Positions 37,299-49,011 of a stretch of DNA of 64,000 nt are shown here, one piece after another. How positions within the stretch are numbered: the first letter of the stretch is position 1; each line of letters begins with the position of its first letter. The stretch is from Salminus brasiliensis (lineage: Eukaryota > Chordata > Actinopteri > Characiformes > Bryconidae): assembly GCF_030463535.1 (NCBI RefSeq), contig NC_132894.1:30575125-30639124 (forward strand). Direction: 5' to 3'. The notes beneath the pieces were generated by a model. The model saw only the letters and a list, made by a program, of their open reading frames with translations. It was not told the origin of the DNA and searched no databases. Both the position numbers and the translations under genes were made by a program.

Positions 37299-37690
37299 TA
37301 GCTAGTTTGTATCGGCTAGAATCTAAAAGATCCCTCTAAGCTCAGAGTCAGTATGGAGACCACAATACTCGACACTACACTTTACCCCAGTTTTCTCGGA
37401 AGAGGTGGGTTTTCAGTCTGCCTTTGAAGACAGCGAACAACTCTGCCGTTCAGGCACCCAGGGGAAGTTCATTAGGGTAAACAATAGTGGAACCTTATTT
37501 AGTGTTATATAGAACCATTTTTCAGCTTTTAAAAATACATTTTTTGAGTTCTTATAGCAGAACCCTTATTGCTACTTCAGAAAAATTTATTCTTTATTTA
37601 AAATTATTATTAATTAACTCTTTTTGCTGCTCTATTGAACCATTTTTATTCAGCAGGGGTTCCATCATTAGATGGCAACCATTTAACCAA
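36740..37690. repeat. recurrent GGAACC-type blocks, split by an L2 fragment
   Basis: Similar blocks (AACAGTAGTGGAACCC, CTGCTCTATAGAACCATT) occur near 36763, 36837, 36920, 37118, 37480 and 37620. They look like tandem or nested copies of one small fish element. The L2 piece at 37148-37475 lies between two of them. Confidence 0.5.
37148..37475 (-). mobile_element. L2-type LINE tail with nested retroelement tail
   Basis: The L2 3' tail (AGCAGATGCTCTTCTCCAC as written) and part of the 3' ORF end. At about 37225-37300 it is split by a short insert containing TTTCCCCACTGCGGGAC and AATAAAGGAC, ending in five TCTTA units. Confidence 0.75.
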
Positions 37691-38700
37691 GCCAATAACC
37701 TCTTGAAACACAAGTTTGCATTTTCACAAGAAATAATTGCTTGAGAAAAACAAGCTTGAAACTATGGAAGCTTTCTCCAGAGCTTTCCTGAAGTAAAGGC
37801 ATGACTTTAACACTGTTGCATACTGAGAAGGGGCTTAATATTTAATTCCATTACAAGAGAAATAGTTAACTTATTTAATGATTCACTTTAGTCTCTCCCA
37901 CGACAGATTAGGTTACTCTTCTTGGATTCTGTGCCACGTCTAAACCAGCATACTTCTGTTTTCAGTATCTGTTGAATATAAAATTTCCTGTTCCAGGAAA
38001 GAAGAACAGTAACCTGAGCAAGCCAGACCTATGTCACCTGCAAAACCCTGTGATAACCCGTTATGAAAATAAGCTAAGCTGTGAAGTATTGTAAAGTATT
38101 AGTTCCTTGTTGCACAGTCCCTGCAATTAATCAGCCTGGCTCTGCTCAATACTAGTGTAAAATGACCTTTGTATTTTGTGCACAGTAGACGGTAAGTAAT
38201 TCTACTTTAGCTTAGTATCTCATTTGCACAAGCTCTGAGTCAACAGAGTATTTTCCAGAACAGAGGCCATAAAATCGGCATCAGAAATGCAGCAATGTGA
38301 GAACAGATATTATTATGATTATAGCCAGGTGTATGATTAAAGGATCAGTGTGGCAAAAACAACAAATTAACCAAAATTACCCCTTACCCCAAAAGTAGTT
38401 GGTCATTGCGTTTGGTGCCTGAAGTTTGCTTCGTTAGATTTGCACTGGAGATCTGAGGCTGCTGAGCTTCCGAATAATAGAAGAGTAATGGAGGCTTATG
38501 GCCAGTAATCAGAGTTGTGTGAACAGCGTGTGCCTAAATGTTCACACACTTTCAGCACATCATGTAGTTCAGTCTTGCTTGTTTGCTTATGTAAGTTCTG
38601 ACACTGTCATTTCCAGCTCGCAACAAGACTAGGCAAGCCTGCTTTCGCTAGACTGCCATCAGCTGCATTGGTCGAGATTGCAGAGTGTAAGACAGCTGTG
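37691..38700. other. intergenic left of the satellite
   Basis: No gene or recognised repeat. The 13-bp array starts abruptly at 38701. Confidence 0.45.
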
Positions 38701-41700
38701 CTAAAGCTAAAGCACCACGCTAAAGTCCCAAGTTAAAGCACCAAGCTAAAGTCCCAAGCTAAAGCACCACGCTAAAGTCCCAAGTTAAAGCACCAAACTA
38801 AAGTCCCAAGTTAAAGCACCACGCTAAAGTCCCAAGTTAAAGCACCACGCTAAAGTCCCAAGCTAAAGTCCCAAGCTAAAGCATCACGCTAAAGTCCCAA
38901 GTTAAAGCACCACGCAAAAGTCCCAAGTTAAAGCACCACGCTAAAGTCCCAAGTTAAAGCACCACGCAAAAGTCCCAAGTTAAAGCACCACGCTAAAGTC
39001 CCAAGTTAAAGCACCACGCTAAAGTCCCAAGCTAAAGTCCCAAGCTAAAGCACCAAGCTAAAGTCCCAAGCTAAAGCACCACGCTAAAGTCCCAAGCTAA
39101 AGCACCAAACTAAAGCACCACGCTAAAGTCCCAAGTTAAAGCACCAAACTAAAGTCCCAAACTAAAGCATCAAGCTAAAGTCCCAAGCCAAAGTCTCGAG
39201 CTAAAGTCCCAAGCTAGAGTCCCAAGTTAAATCACCAAGCTAAAGCACCAAGCTAAAGTCCCAAGCTAAAGTCCCAAGCTAAAGCACCAAGCTAAAGTCC
39301 CAAGCCACAGTCTCGAGCTAAAGTCCCAAGCTAAAGTCCCAAACTAAAGCACCAAACTAAAGCACCACGCTAAAGTCCCAAGTTAAAGCACCACGCTAAA
39401 GTCCCAAGTTAAAGCACCACGCTAAAGTCCCAAGTTAAAGCACCACGCTAAAGTCCCAAGTTAAAGTCCCAAGCTAAAGTCCCAAGCTAAAGTCCCAAGC
39501 TAAAGTCCCAAGTTAAAGCACCAAACTAAAGTCCCAAGCTAAAGTCCCAAGCTAAAGCACCAAACTAAAGCACCAAACTAAAGTCCCAAGTTAAAGCACC
39601 AAACTAAAGTCCCAAGTTAAAGTCCCAAGTTAAAGTCCCAAGCTAAAGTCCCAAGCTAAAGTCCCAAGCTAAAGTCCCAAGCTAAAGCACCAAGCTAAAG
39701 CACCAAACTAAAGCACCAAACTAAAGTCCCAAGTTAAAGCACCACGCTAAAGTCCCAAGTTAAAGCACCACGCTAAAGTCCCAAGTTAAAGCACCACGCT
39801 AAAGTCCCAAGTAAAAGAACCAAGCTAAAGTCCCAAGTAAAAGCACCAAACTAAAGCACCAAACTAAAGTCCCAAGTTAAAGCACCAAACTAAAGCACCA
39901 AGCCAAACTCTCAAGCTAAAGGCCCAAGCCAAAGTCCCAAGTTAAAGCACCACACTAAAGTCCCAAGTTAAAGCACCACGCTAAAGTCCCAAGTTAAAGC
40001 ACCAAACTAAAGTCCCAAGTTAAAGCACCACACTAAAGTCCCAAGTTAAAGCACCACACTAAAGTCCCAAGTTAAAGCACCACGCTAAAGTCCCAAGTAA
40101 AAGCACCACGCTAAAGTCCCAAGTTAAAGCACCACGCTAAAGTCCCAAGTAAAAGCACCAAGCTAAAGTCCCAAGTTAAAGTCCCAAGTTAAAGCACCAC
40201 GCTAAAGTCCCAAGCTAAAGCACCACGCTAAAGTCCCAAGCTAAAGCACCACGCTAAAGTCCCAAGCTAAAGCACCAAACTAAAGCACCAAACTAAAGCA
40301 CCAAACTAAAGTCCCAAGTTAAAGCACCACGCTAAAGTCCCAAGCTAAAGCACCAAACTAAAGTCCCAAGTTAAAGCACCACGCTAAAGTCCCAAGCTAA
40401 AGCACCAAACTAAAGCACCAAACTAAAGCACCAAACTAAAGCACCAAACTAAAGTCCCAAGTTAAAGCACCACGCTAAAGTCCCAAGCTAAAGCACCACG
40501 CTAAAGTCCCAAGCTAAAGCACCACGCTAAAGTCCCAAGCTAAAGCACCAAACTAAAGCACCAAACTAAAGCACCAAACTAAAGTCCCAAGTTAAAGCAC
40601 CACGCTAAAGTCCCAAGCTAAAGCACCAAACTAAAGTCCCAAGTTAAAGCACCACGCTAAAGTCCCAAGCTAAAGCACCAAACTAAAGTCCCAAGTAAAA
40701 GCACCAAGCTAAAGTCCCAAGTTAAAGCACCACGCTAAAGTCCCAAGTAAAAGCACCAAGCTAAAGTCCCAAGCTAAAGTCCCAAGTAAAAGCACCACGC
40801 TAAAGTCCCAAGCTAAAGTCCCAAGCTAAAGTCCCAAGCTAAAGTCCCAAGCCAAAGTCCCAAACTAAAGCACCAAGCTAAATTCCCAAGCCAAAGTCTC
40901 GAGCTAAAGTCCCAAGCTAAAGTCCCAAACTAAAGCACCAAACTAAAGCACCAAGCTAAAGTCCCAAGCTAAAGCACCAAGCTAAAGTCCCAAGCTAAAG
41001 TCCCAAGTTAAAGCACCACGCTAAAGTCCCAAGTAAAAGCACCACGCTAAAGCACCAAGCTAAAGTCCCAAACTAAAGCACCAAACTAAAGTCCCAAGTT
41101 AAAGCACCAAGCTAAAGCACCAAGCTAAAGCAACAAAATAAAGCACCAAATTAAAGCACCAAGTTAAAGCACCAAGTTAAAGCACCAAGTTAAAGCACCA
41201 AACTAAAGCACCAAACTAAAGCCCCAAGCCAAAGTCTCGAGCTAAAGTCCCAAGCTAGAGTCCCGAGCCAAAGTCCCAAGCCAAAGTCTCGAGCTAAAGT
41301 CCCAAGCTAAAGTCCCAAACTAAAGCACCAAACTAAAGCACCAAACTAAAGTCCCAAATTAAAGTCCCAAGCTAAAGTCCCAAGCTAAAGTCCCAAGCTA
41401 AAGCACCAAACTAAAGTCCCAAACTAAAGTCCCAAGTTAAAGCACCAAACTAAAGTCCCAAGTTAAAGCACCAAGCTAAAGCACCAAACTAAAGTCCCAA
41501 GTTAAAGTCCCAAGCTAAAGTCCCAAGCTAAAGCACCAAACTAAAGCACCAAACTAAAGTCCCAAGTTAAAGCACCAAGCTAAAGCACCAAACTAAAGTC
41601 CCAAGTAAAAGCACCAAACTAAAGTCCCAAGTTAAAGCACCACGCTAAAGTCCCAAGTTAAAGCACCAAACTAAAGTCCCAAGTTAAAGTCCCAAGCTAA

Positions 41701-42777
41701 AGTCCCAAGCTAAAGCACCACGCTAAAGTCCCAAGCTAAAGCACCACGCTAAAGTCCCAAGTTAAAGCACCAAGCTAAAGTCCCAAGCTAAAGCACCACG
41801 CTAAAGTCCCAAGTTAAAGTCCCAAGCTAAAGTCCCAAGCTAAAGTCCCAAGCTAAAGCACCAAACTAAAGCACCAAACTAAAGTCCCAAGCTAAAGTCC
41901 CAAGTTAAAGCACCAAACTAAAGTCCCAAGTTAAAGCACCAAGCTAAAGTCCCAAGCTAAAGCACCGCGCTAAAGTCCCAAGTTAAAGCACCAAACTAAA
42001 GCACCAAACTAAAGTCCCAAGTTAAAGCACCACGCTAAAGTCCCAAACTAAAGCACCAAGCTAAATTCCCAAGCCAAAGTCTCGAGCTAAAGTCCCAAGT
42101 TAAATCACCAAGCTAAAGCACCAAACTAAAGTCCCAAGTTAAAGCACCAAGCTAAAGCACCAAACTAAAGTCCCAAACTAAAGCACCACGCTAAAGTCCC
42201 AAGTTAAAACACCACGCTAAAGTCCCAAGTTAAAGCACCAAACTAAAGCACCAAACTAAAGTCCCAAGTTAAAGCACCAAACTAAAGTCCCAAGTTAAAG
42301 TCCCAAGTTAAAGCACCACGCTAAAGTCCCAAACTAAAGCACCAAGCTAAATTCCCAAGCCAAAGTCTCGAGCTAAAGTCCCAAGTTAAATCACCAAGCT
42401 AAAGCACCAAACTAAAGTCCCAAGTTAAAGCACCAAGCTAAAGCACCAAACTAAAGTCCCAAACTAAAGCACCACGCTAAAGTCCCAAGTTAAAACACCA
42501 CGCTAAAGTCCCAAGCTAAAGCACCAAGCTAAAGCACCAAACTAAAGCACCAAGCTAAAGTCCCAAACTAAAGTCCCAAACTAAAGTCCCAAGTTAAAGC
42601 ACCAAGCTAAAGTCCCAAGTAAAAGTCCCAAGCTAAAGCACCAAGCTAAAGCACCAAACTAAAGCACCAAGCTAAAGTCCCAAACTAAAGTCCCAAGCTA
42701 AAGTCCCAAGTAAAAGCACCACGCTAAAGCACCAAGCTAAAGTCTCAAGCCAAACTCTCAAGCTAAAGGCCCAAGCT
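38701..42777. repeat. 4.1-kb satellite array of a 13-bp unit (about 314 copies)
   Basis: Two main unit types alternate irregularly: AAAGTCCCAAGCT and AAAGCACCACGCT, with variable last positions (AAGTT, AAACT, AAGCC). Rare variants include AAAGTCTCGAGCT, AAATTCCCAAGCC and AAAGGCCCAAGCT. The unit length is kept: seven CTCGAG sites at 39195, 39312, 40898, 41236, 41288, 42081 and 42367 are spaced by exact multiples of 13. The CTAAAG or TTAAAG in each unit puts a stop (TAA) in every frame, so the array is not coding. No transcription signal was seen. It lies in a region without genes, between kcng4 and the dipeptidase gene. Confidence 0.97.
42041..42612. repeat. 286-bp higher-order duplication inside the satellite
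   Basis: The block from 42041, with its unusual AAATTCCCAAGCC, CTCGAG, TTAAATCACC and TTAAAACACC units, recurs in the same order from 42327. The shift is 286 bp, or 22 units. Identity holds for about 180 bp before the copies diverge. Confidence 0.85.
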
Positions 42778-43651
42778 TAACGGATTAACAGAATGCACTT
42801 TTTATATGTTAGCCCATGTGAGTAAATGAAAACTAATGCACTTCTTTTATTTGCCGCTTTATCACCATTTTCAGCATTACATATAACTCAAAAAGACCAC
42901 GTAAATGTTATTTCTTAATTCTACATCACAAATCTTTATAAAGAGCACAGTTTGCAAAGGCTTGCTAGTGCTAATTCATAACTTGCTAATCAAAGACATT
43001 TGAGTGGTTATCAGCTGTATCAGATGCCTGGCATGTTAAGTATAATGTTAATAATGTATAAAATGTAATATAATGCTTCTTTACTGCTCTTTTTTTGCGT
43101 GTTTTATAGAAACATGATGTGCATTGAGCGGCGAATTTAAACCTATTTAAACGTAGCTTGATGGGAATGAGCAGCCTTTTAGCCAGGCTGAGACTGAGCC
43201 ATTATCCAGAAGCTACTTGATATTCTGAAGGATCTAGAAAGACTTGTTCGATGTTTGCCTCCAGACACTCCAGTGTGACTTCATTATGTGGCTAACAATG
43301 ATGCTGTCCTCCTCTAAAAAGAATACACAGCAGTGCCAAAGGACACATGAGAAGACCCAGACATGGGGAGAGCTGGTCAGACTGGTTTTTGGGGGTATGG
43401 GAAGGTTTACAGGGTTACACAAGTTTAGATGGAATACAGATACAGTTAGAGAACACACAGATGAAATAAGTAACTTTTATTGGAACAAACTAAGATTTGG
43501 AGGCGGCTGGAGATGTTTGCAAAATGGCCTGTGAACCTTTCTTTGACTATTTATTACGTTACTATTTATCAAGTTACCCAACTTGCTGATGCTCTTACAA
43601 AAAGGTTCTGGTGCTCTTAAAAAATACTTGTTATTGTGCTCTGATGCTGCT
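42778..43651. other. intergenic between the two arrays
   Basis: No recognised gene or repeat. Short open frames on both strands at 43234-43534 have no family resemblance. Confidence 0.45.
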
Positions 43652-44404
43652 ATGAATGGTTCAGTATCTACTGTAAATGATTCAGTATCTACTATAAATG
43701 ATGTAATGCCTACTTTAAGTGATTCGGTGATTGCTATAAATGATTCAGTAATTGTCATTAATGATTAAGTTACTGATTATGCTGAAATCACAAATGATTC
43801 AGTATCTACTATAGTATATAAGTATTTAGTATCTACTATGAATGATTCTGTATCTACTATGAATGATTTTGTATCTACTGTAAATGATTCAGTATCTACT
43901 ATAAATGATTCAGTAATTGCTATGAATAATTCAGTATCTACTGTAAATGTATCTGTATCTACTATACATTATTTAGCATCTTTTATGGATTATTCTGTAT
44001 CTACTATACATGATTGTGTATCTACTGTACATGATTCAGTATATACTTTAATGATTCAGTAACTGCTATACATGATTCAGTCATTCCTATAAATGATTCA
44101 GTAACTGCTATTGATGATTTAGTGTCTATTATGAATGATTCAGTAACTGCTATAAATGATTCAGTAATTCCTATAAATGATTCATGAACTGCTAATAAGG
44201 ATTCACTAACTGCTATAAATGATTCAGAAAGTCCTTCAAATGATTCAGTAGCTGCTATTAATGATTTACTAACTTCTATAAAAGCTTCCGTGTGTATTAT
44301 AAGTTATTCAGTATCTACTATAAATGATTTAGTAACTGCTATAAATGACTCACAAACCACTATAAGTGAATCAGTAACTGCAGTAGAAGATTCAGTGACT
44401 TAAG
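43652..44404. repeat. 21-bp minisatellite (about 34 units)
   Basis: Unit GATTCAGTATCTACTATAAAT. The left part mainly carries GTATCTACT and the right part GTAACTGCT. A few units are irregular: about 33 and 48 bp near 43764-43837 and 20 bp near 44034. Because 21 is a multiple of 3, part of it stays open as a heptapeptide repeat (NDSVSTI) at 43838-44062. Confidence 0.92.
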
Positions 44405-44809
44405 TGGTTTGAGGACAAGGAATGGAAATATGGGCCTGAAGAGTTAAGATGTAATGCCACAGCAGTGTGTCTAAGTGAAGTCATTTAGAAATGTGGGACA
44501 GCCTGAACCCTGAGAACTATGTGAGCACTAGCTCTGTTGCACCACACCACTGTTAAAGGACACTAATATCCATATGCAGAAATGCTATATCTTTTCTCTT
44601 GCATGTGTCTCTGCTGTTCATTGTTGGACGTATTACTCAGCTCGCAGGTCCATAGTTTTGAAGCTGATTCATTGTTTGACATGCCTACACTGTGTTTGCA
44701 ATAGGTCCTTTCAAGATAAGGTGGAGATTGGGGTCACAGTTTATTACAGTTTATTTATGGTATGGAATTGGTTTATGTGACAGGTGTGGCACAAAGTAAA
44801 TCTGTTCTA

Positions 44810-45735
44810 TTTCCATTTCCATTTAAGGCATTTAGCAGACACTCTTCTCCAGAGCGACCTACAAAAGAGCTTCACTGTTCACTCAGAAAATATCCTTAGC
44901 TAGTTTGTATCGACTAGGATCCAAACGATACCTCTAAGCTTAGATACTACTAAATACAAAAGTCAGTATGGAGACCATAGCACTCCACACTACAACTCAC
45001 CCAAGTACTCTTGGAACAGGTGGGTCTTTAGTCTGTGTTTGAAGACAGTGAGTGACTCTACTGTTCGGACACCCAGGAGAAACTCGTTCCACCACTTTGG
45101 TGCAGGACAGAAAAAAGCCTGGACGCTTGTCTTCCGTGGATCTTAAAGGATGGCGGGTCAAGCCAAGCTGTACCTGAAGCTTGAAGGGCTCTTGGTGCAG
45201 ATGGGCTTTTGACCATTACCATCACGTACGGAGGGGCTGCTCCTTTCTTGGCTTTGTGGGCCAGCGTCAGGGTTTTGAATCTGATGTGGGCAGCAGCTAC
45301 AGGAAGCCAGTGAAGAGAACGCAGCAGTGGAGTGACATGGCTGAGTTTAGGGACATTGAAGATGACCCGTGCCGCTGCATTCTGGATAAGCTGCAGGGGC
45401 CTGATGGTGCGCAAAGGGATACCAGCCAGAAGAGAGTTGCAGTAATCAAGTCTCGAAGTGACAAGAGACTGAATAAGCACCTGGGTTCCCTCTCTAGAGA
45501 GGAAGGGTGGAATTCTCTGGATGTTGTAAAGGAGGAATCTGCATTGAGTCAAGTTAAGAATAATAACTGATCATCCATGACTACACCAAGGCTTTGTGCT
45601 TCAGTAGATGAAGTGACCAATGAGTTCTCAAAGGAAATGGCAAGATCATTGTGAAGTCCAGCAGTTCCTGGGATGTACAGCAGGTCTGTCTTGCTGTCCC
45701 ACCGTTCAGCCCTGTGTTCACTCCAGTTCACAGTT
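44810..45735 (-). mobile_element. L2-type LINE, 5'-truncated
   Basis: Reversed copy. The 3' tail starts near 44810 (AGCAGACACTCTTCTCCAG). The ORF from 45552 down to 45058 keeps the block YCNSLLAGIPLRTIRPLQL and LHWLPVAAAHIRFKTL open over 164 codons, and the upstream part (LLYIPGTAG) is in another frame. It is the best-preserved L2 ORF end after the left-edge copy. Confidence 0.87.
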
Positions 45736-48223
45736 TTTCAGCTGGAGCTGAACATGTTTAAACTAGATGGAGTGGCAACTTTATTTTTAGGAAAGAGCTG
45801 TAGCCTCAGCCCTTGTTTACAACACGACCGGAAGCCAGAAGTGTGATACTGGTCTATTTTAATGTTAAACATTTTTCTTTTTCCTCTATAGAGTCTACTG
45901 AAGATTAGGCACATCAAAATATGGCAACAGGGAGTAGATGAATCAATTCAACCACTAAAAGAAACCTTTACTTATACGTTGTAAAAAAAAAAGTTGCCAT
46001 TGAAGAACCATTGTTGGTTCCTTAAAGAACCATGTTTGTAATAGAGATGTTTGAGTGTGAGGTTTGAGTATCAAGAGAAGGAAGGTATGCAGTTTTGCTG
46101 CCTTGCTGACTTGCTGCCATACTGTCACTGAAACCATGAAAAGCTCAGGATGTACACGTAGGCTCAGAGGGAACATGTGAACTTCAATGGTTCATTCTTT
46201 ACATTTTTGTAATAGTAAGCTCAGTTCTCTCCAATGATCTGCCCAGAGTGAGCTCTTTCTTACATCTAACTGCAGTTCTCGAATGTGGCTTTACTATGTC
46301 ATCTGCAGAATTAAGAATTAAGAATATAGTAATTCGTCTTAGATGTCGAAACGCTCTTCTTACAAAAAAAAAGCTCTTCAAAACTCTTCCTAACAAGTGT
46401 TTCATAACTTTTCTTGTAATTTCATAAAGTTATTCTTTAAAAAACGGTCTTATATTAGTAAGTGTTCAGAACATACCTCTACTTTTTCAAATGATCAGTT
46501 TTAATGAATTACTTAATTCAAATTCTAATTCTAATTTAACAAGATTGAATGTGGAGCCTCATTCACCAAGCGTTCTTAAGAAGAAATTTCTTCTTAAAAT
46601 ACAAATGTTTTGAAAAATTAAGTGAATGAGATCCCTTCACATTGTAGTGTTTTGTATTAGGTAAATAATAGCACCGTTTTATATTTCCCAAGAAGGGTTT
46701 ATTTCCTTTTTCCTCCACCAGCACTTTCAGTTCTTGTTTGACATTTTTAAACACTTAGTTTGATGCTGGTTTTCCTACACTTTCCTACACTTTACTCAAA
46801 TTTAACTAAATAATGGCAATGAAATTGTGTAGGTTATCATGAGCTGTTATTTGAAGCATAAAATGTTATATTACAAATGAAAACCAAGACGAGTGTTATA
46901 TTTTAGGACTTCCTAAGAACGGTTGATAAGTAAGGGCCCTTTAAATGATTTATTGTGGGTTCTATTTTGTTTTAGGACAGCTGAGAATCCAACCTTTGAT
47001 CAATTATTATTCAGCACCATTCATGGTGGAATGGAAAATTCCAAGAGGGAACTTGTGAAACTTGGCCTTTGTGGGCAAGGCCGTGCTTGTTTACAGCTCG
47101 GTGAACAACTGCATTTGATGGCTGAAATGTTACTGTTGTGCTGTTGAAAATGTCTCTCTTATACCAGCTCAGAAGGATTTTTCAACATTTTAGGATTTTG
47201 GACAGATGCCAAGACAGCAGTACACCAGAAATGACCTGAACACACCCCATTTCAAGACCACCTTTGCTATTTAAACATTGCAGGTGGAAGGCGTGAAAAT
47301 AGACAGTTGGCTGGGTGTAAGACAGCAATAAGCAGGGGCAAAATGACAGGGTAGTAAATAAGCTTCACAAGCATTTTTCTCCTCAACCAAAGAGACATAT
47401 GTACTAATTATACACCAATTATAAACACCCTAAGACACTTTTTTGGCACCTTTATGACATTCAGTAGCCCTTCAGTTGGTTTGAACCAGATGGGCGAGAT
47501 CTTCTTTGCTCGTGTACAATGATGAGGCCAACACCTTGTTGCCGGTTCATGGTTTCAGTCCACACTCAGTAGATAATCAATACTGCTGACTAGGATCACT
47601 AGGATTACTAGTCTTGGAGTTTTAGAGATGCTCTAAACCCAGTTGTTTGGCAATAACGACCCAAATTTGACCCATGTCAACGTCACTCAGGTTTTCACGC
47701 CTATACATTTCTTCCACATCCAACATGTCCACTACTAGAACCAGTTGTTCACTTGCTGTCCAGTATATCCCAGACGTTGTTATGCGATAATCCATATAAG
47801 TCCTTTCATTTGTGAGTAGTGATAATGTTTTAACTTTTGGGTGTATAGAATTGTGATGTTTGGGTGTCCACATACTTTTGGCAGTGTGGTGAATGAGTAT
47901 GCTTTTTAAAGGTAGGCACCATACAGCTCTCTTTGATGTAGAGAAACAGTAAACTGCTTCCTGTGACGAGTGGTACATGAACTTAGTAATCTTGTAATTA
48001 CAGTTGTGAAAGTGTAGTAGTGTAGAAGTTCAAAGAGATACGGATGTTGAAGAGACTGAAAGTCTGTGCTACGTTTGGGTGGGTAACTACAGTGTAGTAG
48101 ATATTATTAGTGTTGAATAAACCTAGTTAAATCGCTTTGATACTGCATAAAACAACCCTGCTGACCCTCGCCAGCACTGTGACCTACCCATGGTCAGTTC
48201 TTAAAGTGCCTATTACTCAAACA
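45736..48223. other. intergenic with small element ends
   Basis: An inverted pair near 45995-46190 (CCATTGAAGAACCATTG, CTTCAATGGTTC) suggests a small element. GGGTGTCCACATACTTTTGG near 47862-47881 resembles one Tc1-type end without a partner. No gene recognised. Confidence 0.4.
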
Positions 48224-48522
48224 TAGAGCCGGGTAATATGACAATATTTATCGTATTGTAATTAACTTCGTTAACGTGATAACAATATGCTTTTCTGTTA
48301 GTACTGTTAGTGCTTAATAAACACTGATCAGCTGCAGGTTTCATTACTAGCAGTTTAATTAGACTGGCTTAAGTAGATGAAGTGCAGCAGATGTTGAATA
48401 GAAATCACTGTATTCAGTACAGGATTGTATACAGGATGTATACAGTCTGTGATTACATGTATTGTGATGAATAAGTCTTTAAATATCGTGATATAGTATT
48501 TTTACCATATCGCCCAGCCCTA
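48224..48522. mobile_element. hAT-type miniature element, 299 bp, perfect 8-bp target duplication
   Basis: It starts TAGAGCCGGGTAATATG and ends CATATCGCCCAGCCCTA. CTCAAACA stands on both sides (48216-48223 and 48523-48530). Same family as 5766-6030. Confidence 0.85.
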
Positions 48523-48537
48523 CTCAAACATACCATT

Positions 48538-49011
48538 TTATGAAGCCATAACTTTAGACGCCCCCCTTATGCCACAACACCGGCTCTGACCTCTGAAGAC
48601 CTCTGAAGGTATCCTGTGGTATCTGGCACCAAGACGTTAGCATTAGATCCTTTAAGTCCTGTATGTTGTGAGGTGGGCCTCCATGGATCACTTCAGTGAG
48701 CCTTGGGTACCCATGACCCTGTCACTGGTTCACTGGCTAGCGTTCCCTTTGAACTCTTTTGGTAGGTAGTGACCACTGCTTACCAGAAACATCTCCAAAA
48801 GACCTGCCTGTCGTTTTGGAGATGTTCTGACTCAAGTCGTCTATCGATTGGATCCTTAACCTGTATGCAACACATCAACTTCAAAAACTGACTGTTCACC
48901 TGCTGACTAGTATGTAGATTCCAGCCCTTTACAGGTACTGTTGAAACCAGATCATCAATGATACTAATTTCACATGTCAGTGGTTTTAATTTTATGGCGG
49001 ATCGGTGTATA
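48538..49011 (-). mobile_element. miniature DNA element (CAGCCATAACATTA family), copy 1
   Basis: The right end GGCGGATCGGTGTATA and the left end GCCATAACTTTAG are inverted relatives. The body (GACCTCTGAAG, CCTCCATGGATCAC, CCCATGACCCTGTC) matches 51123-51380. A common fish element; its superfamily is not assigned. Confidence 0.6.

Noticed and set aside
38701-42777. CRISPR-like array or repetitive protein gene
   Set aside because: There are no unique spacers between repeats, the genome is vertebrate, and each 13-bp unit carries TAA, so all frames are closed.
43838-44062. ORF of heptapeptide repeats as a gene
   Set aside because: It is open only because the DNA unit is 21 bp. The frame breaks at irregular units on both sides, and no splice or promoter context was seen.
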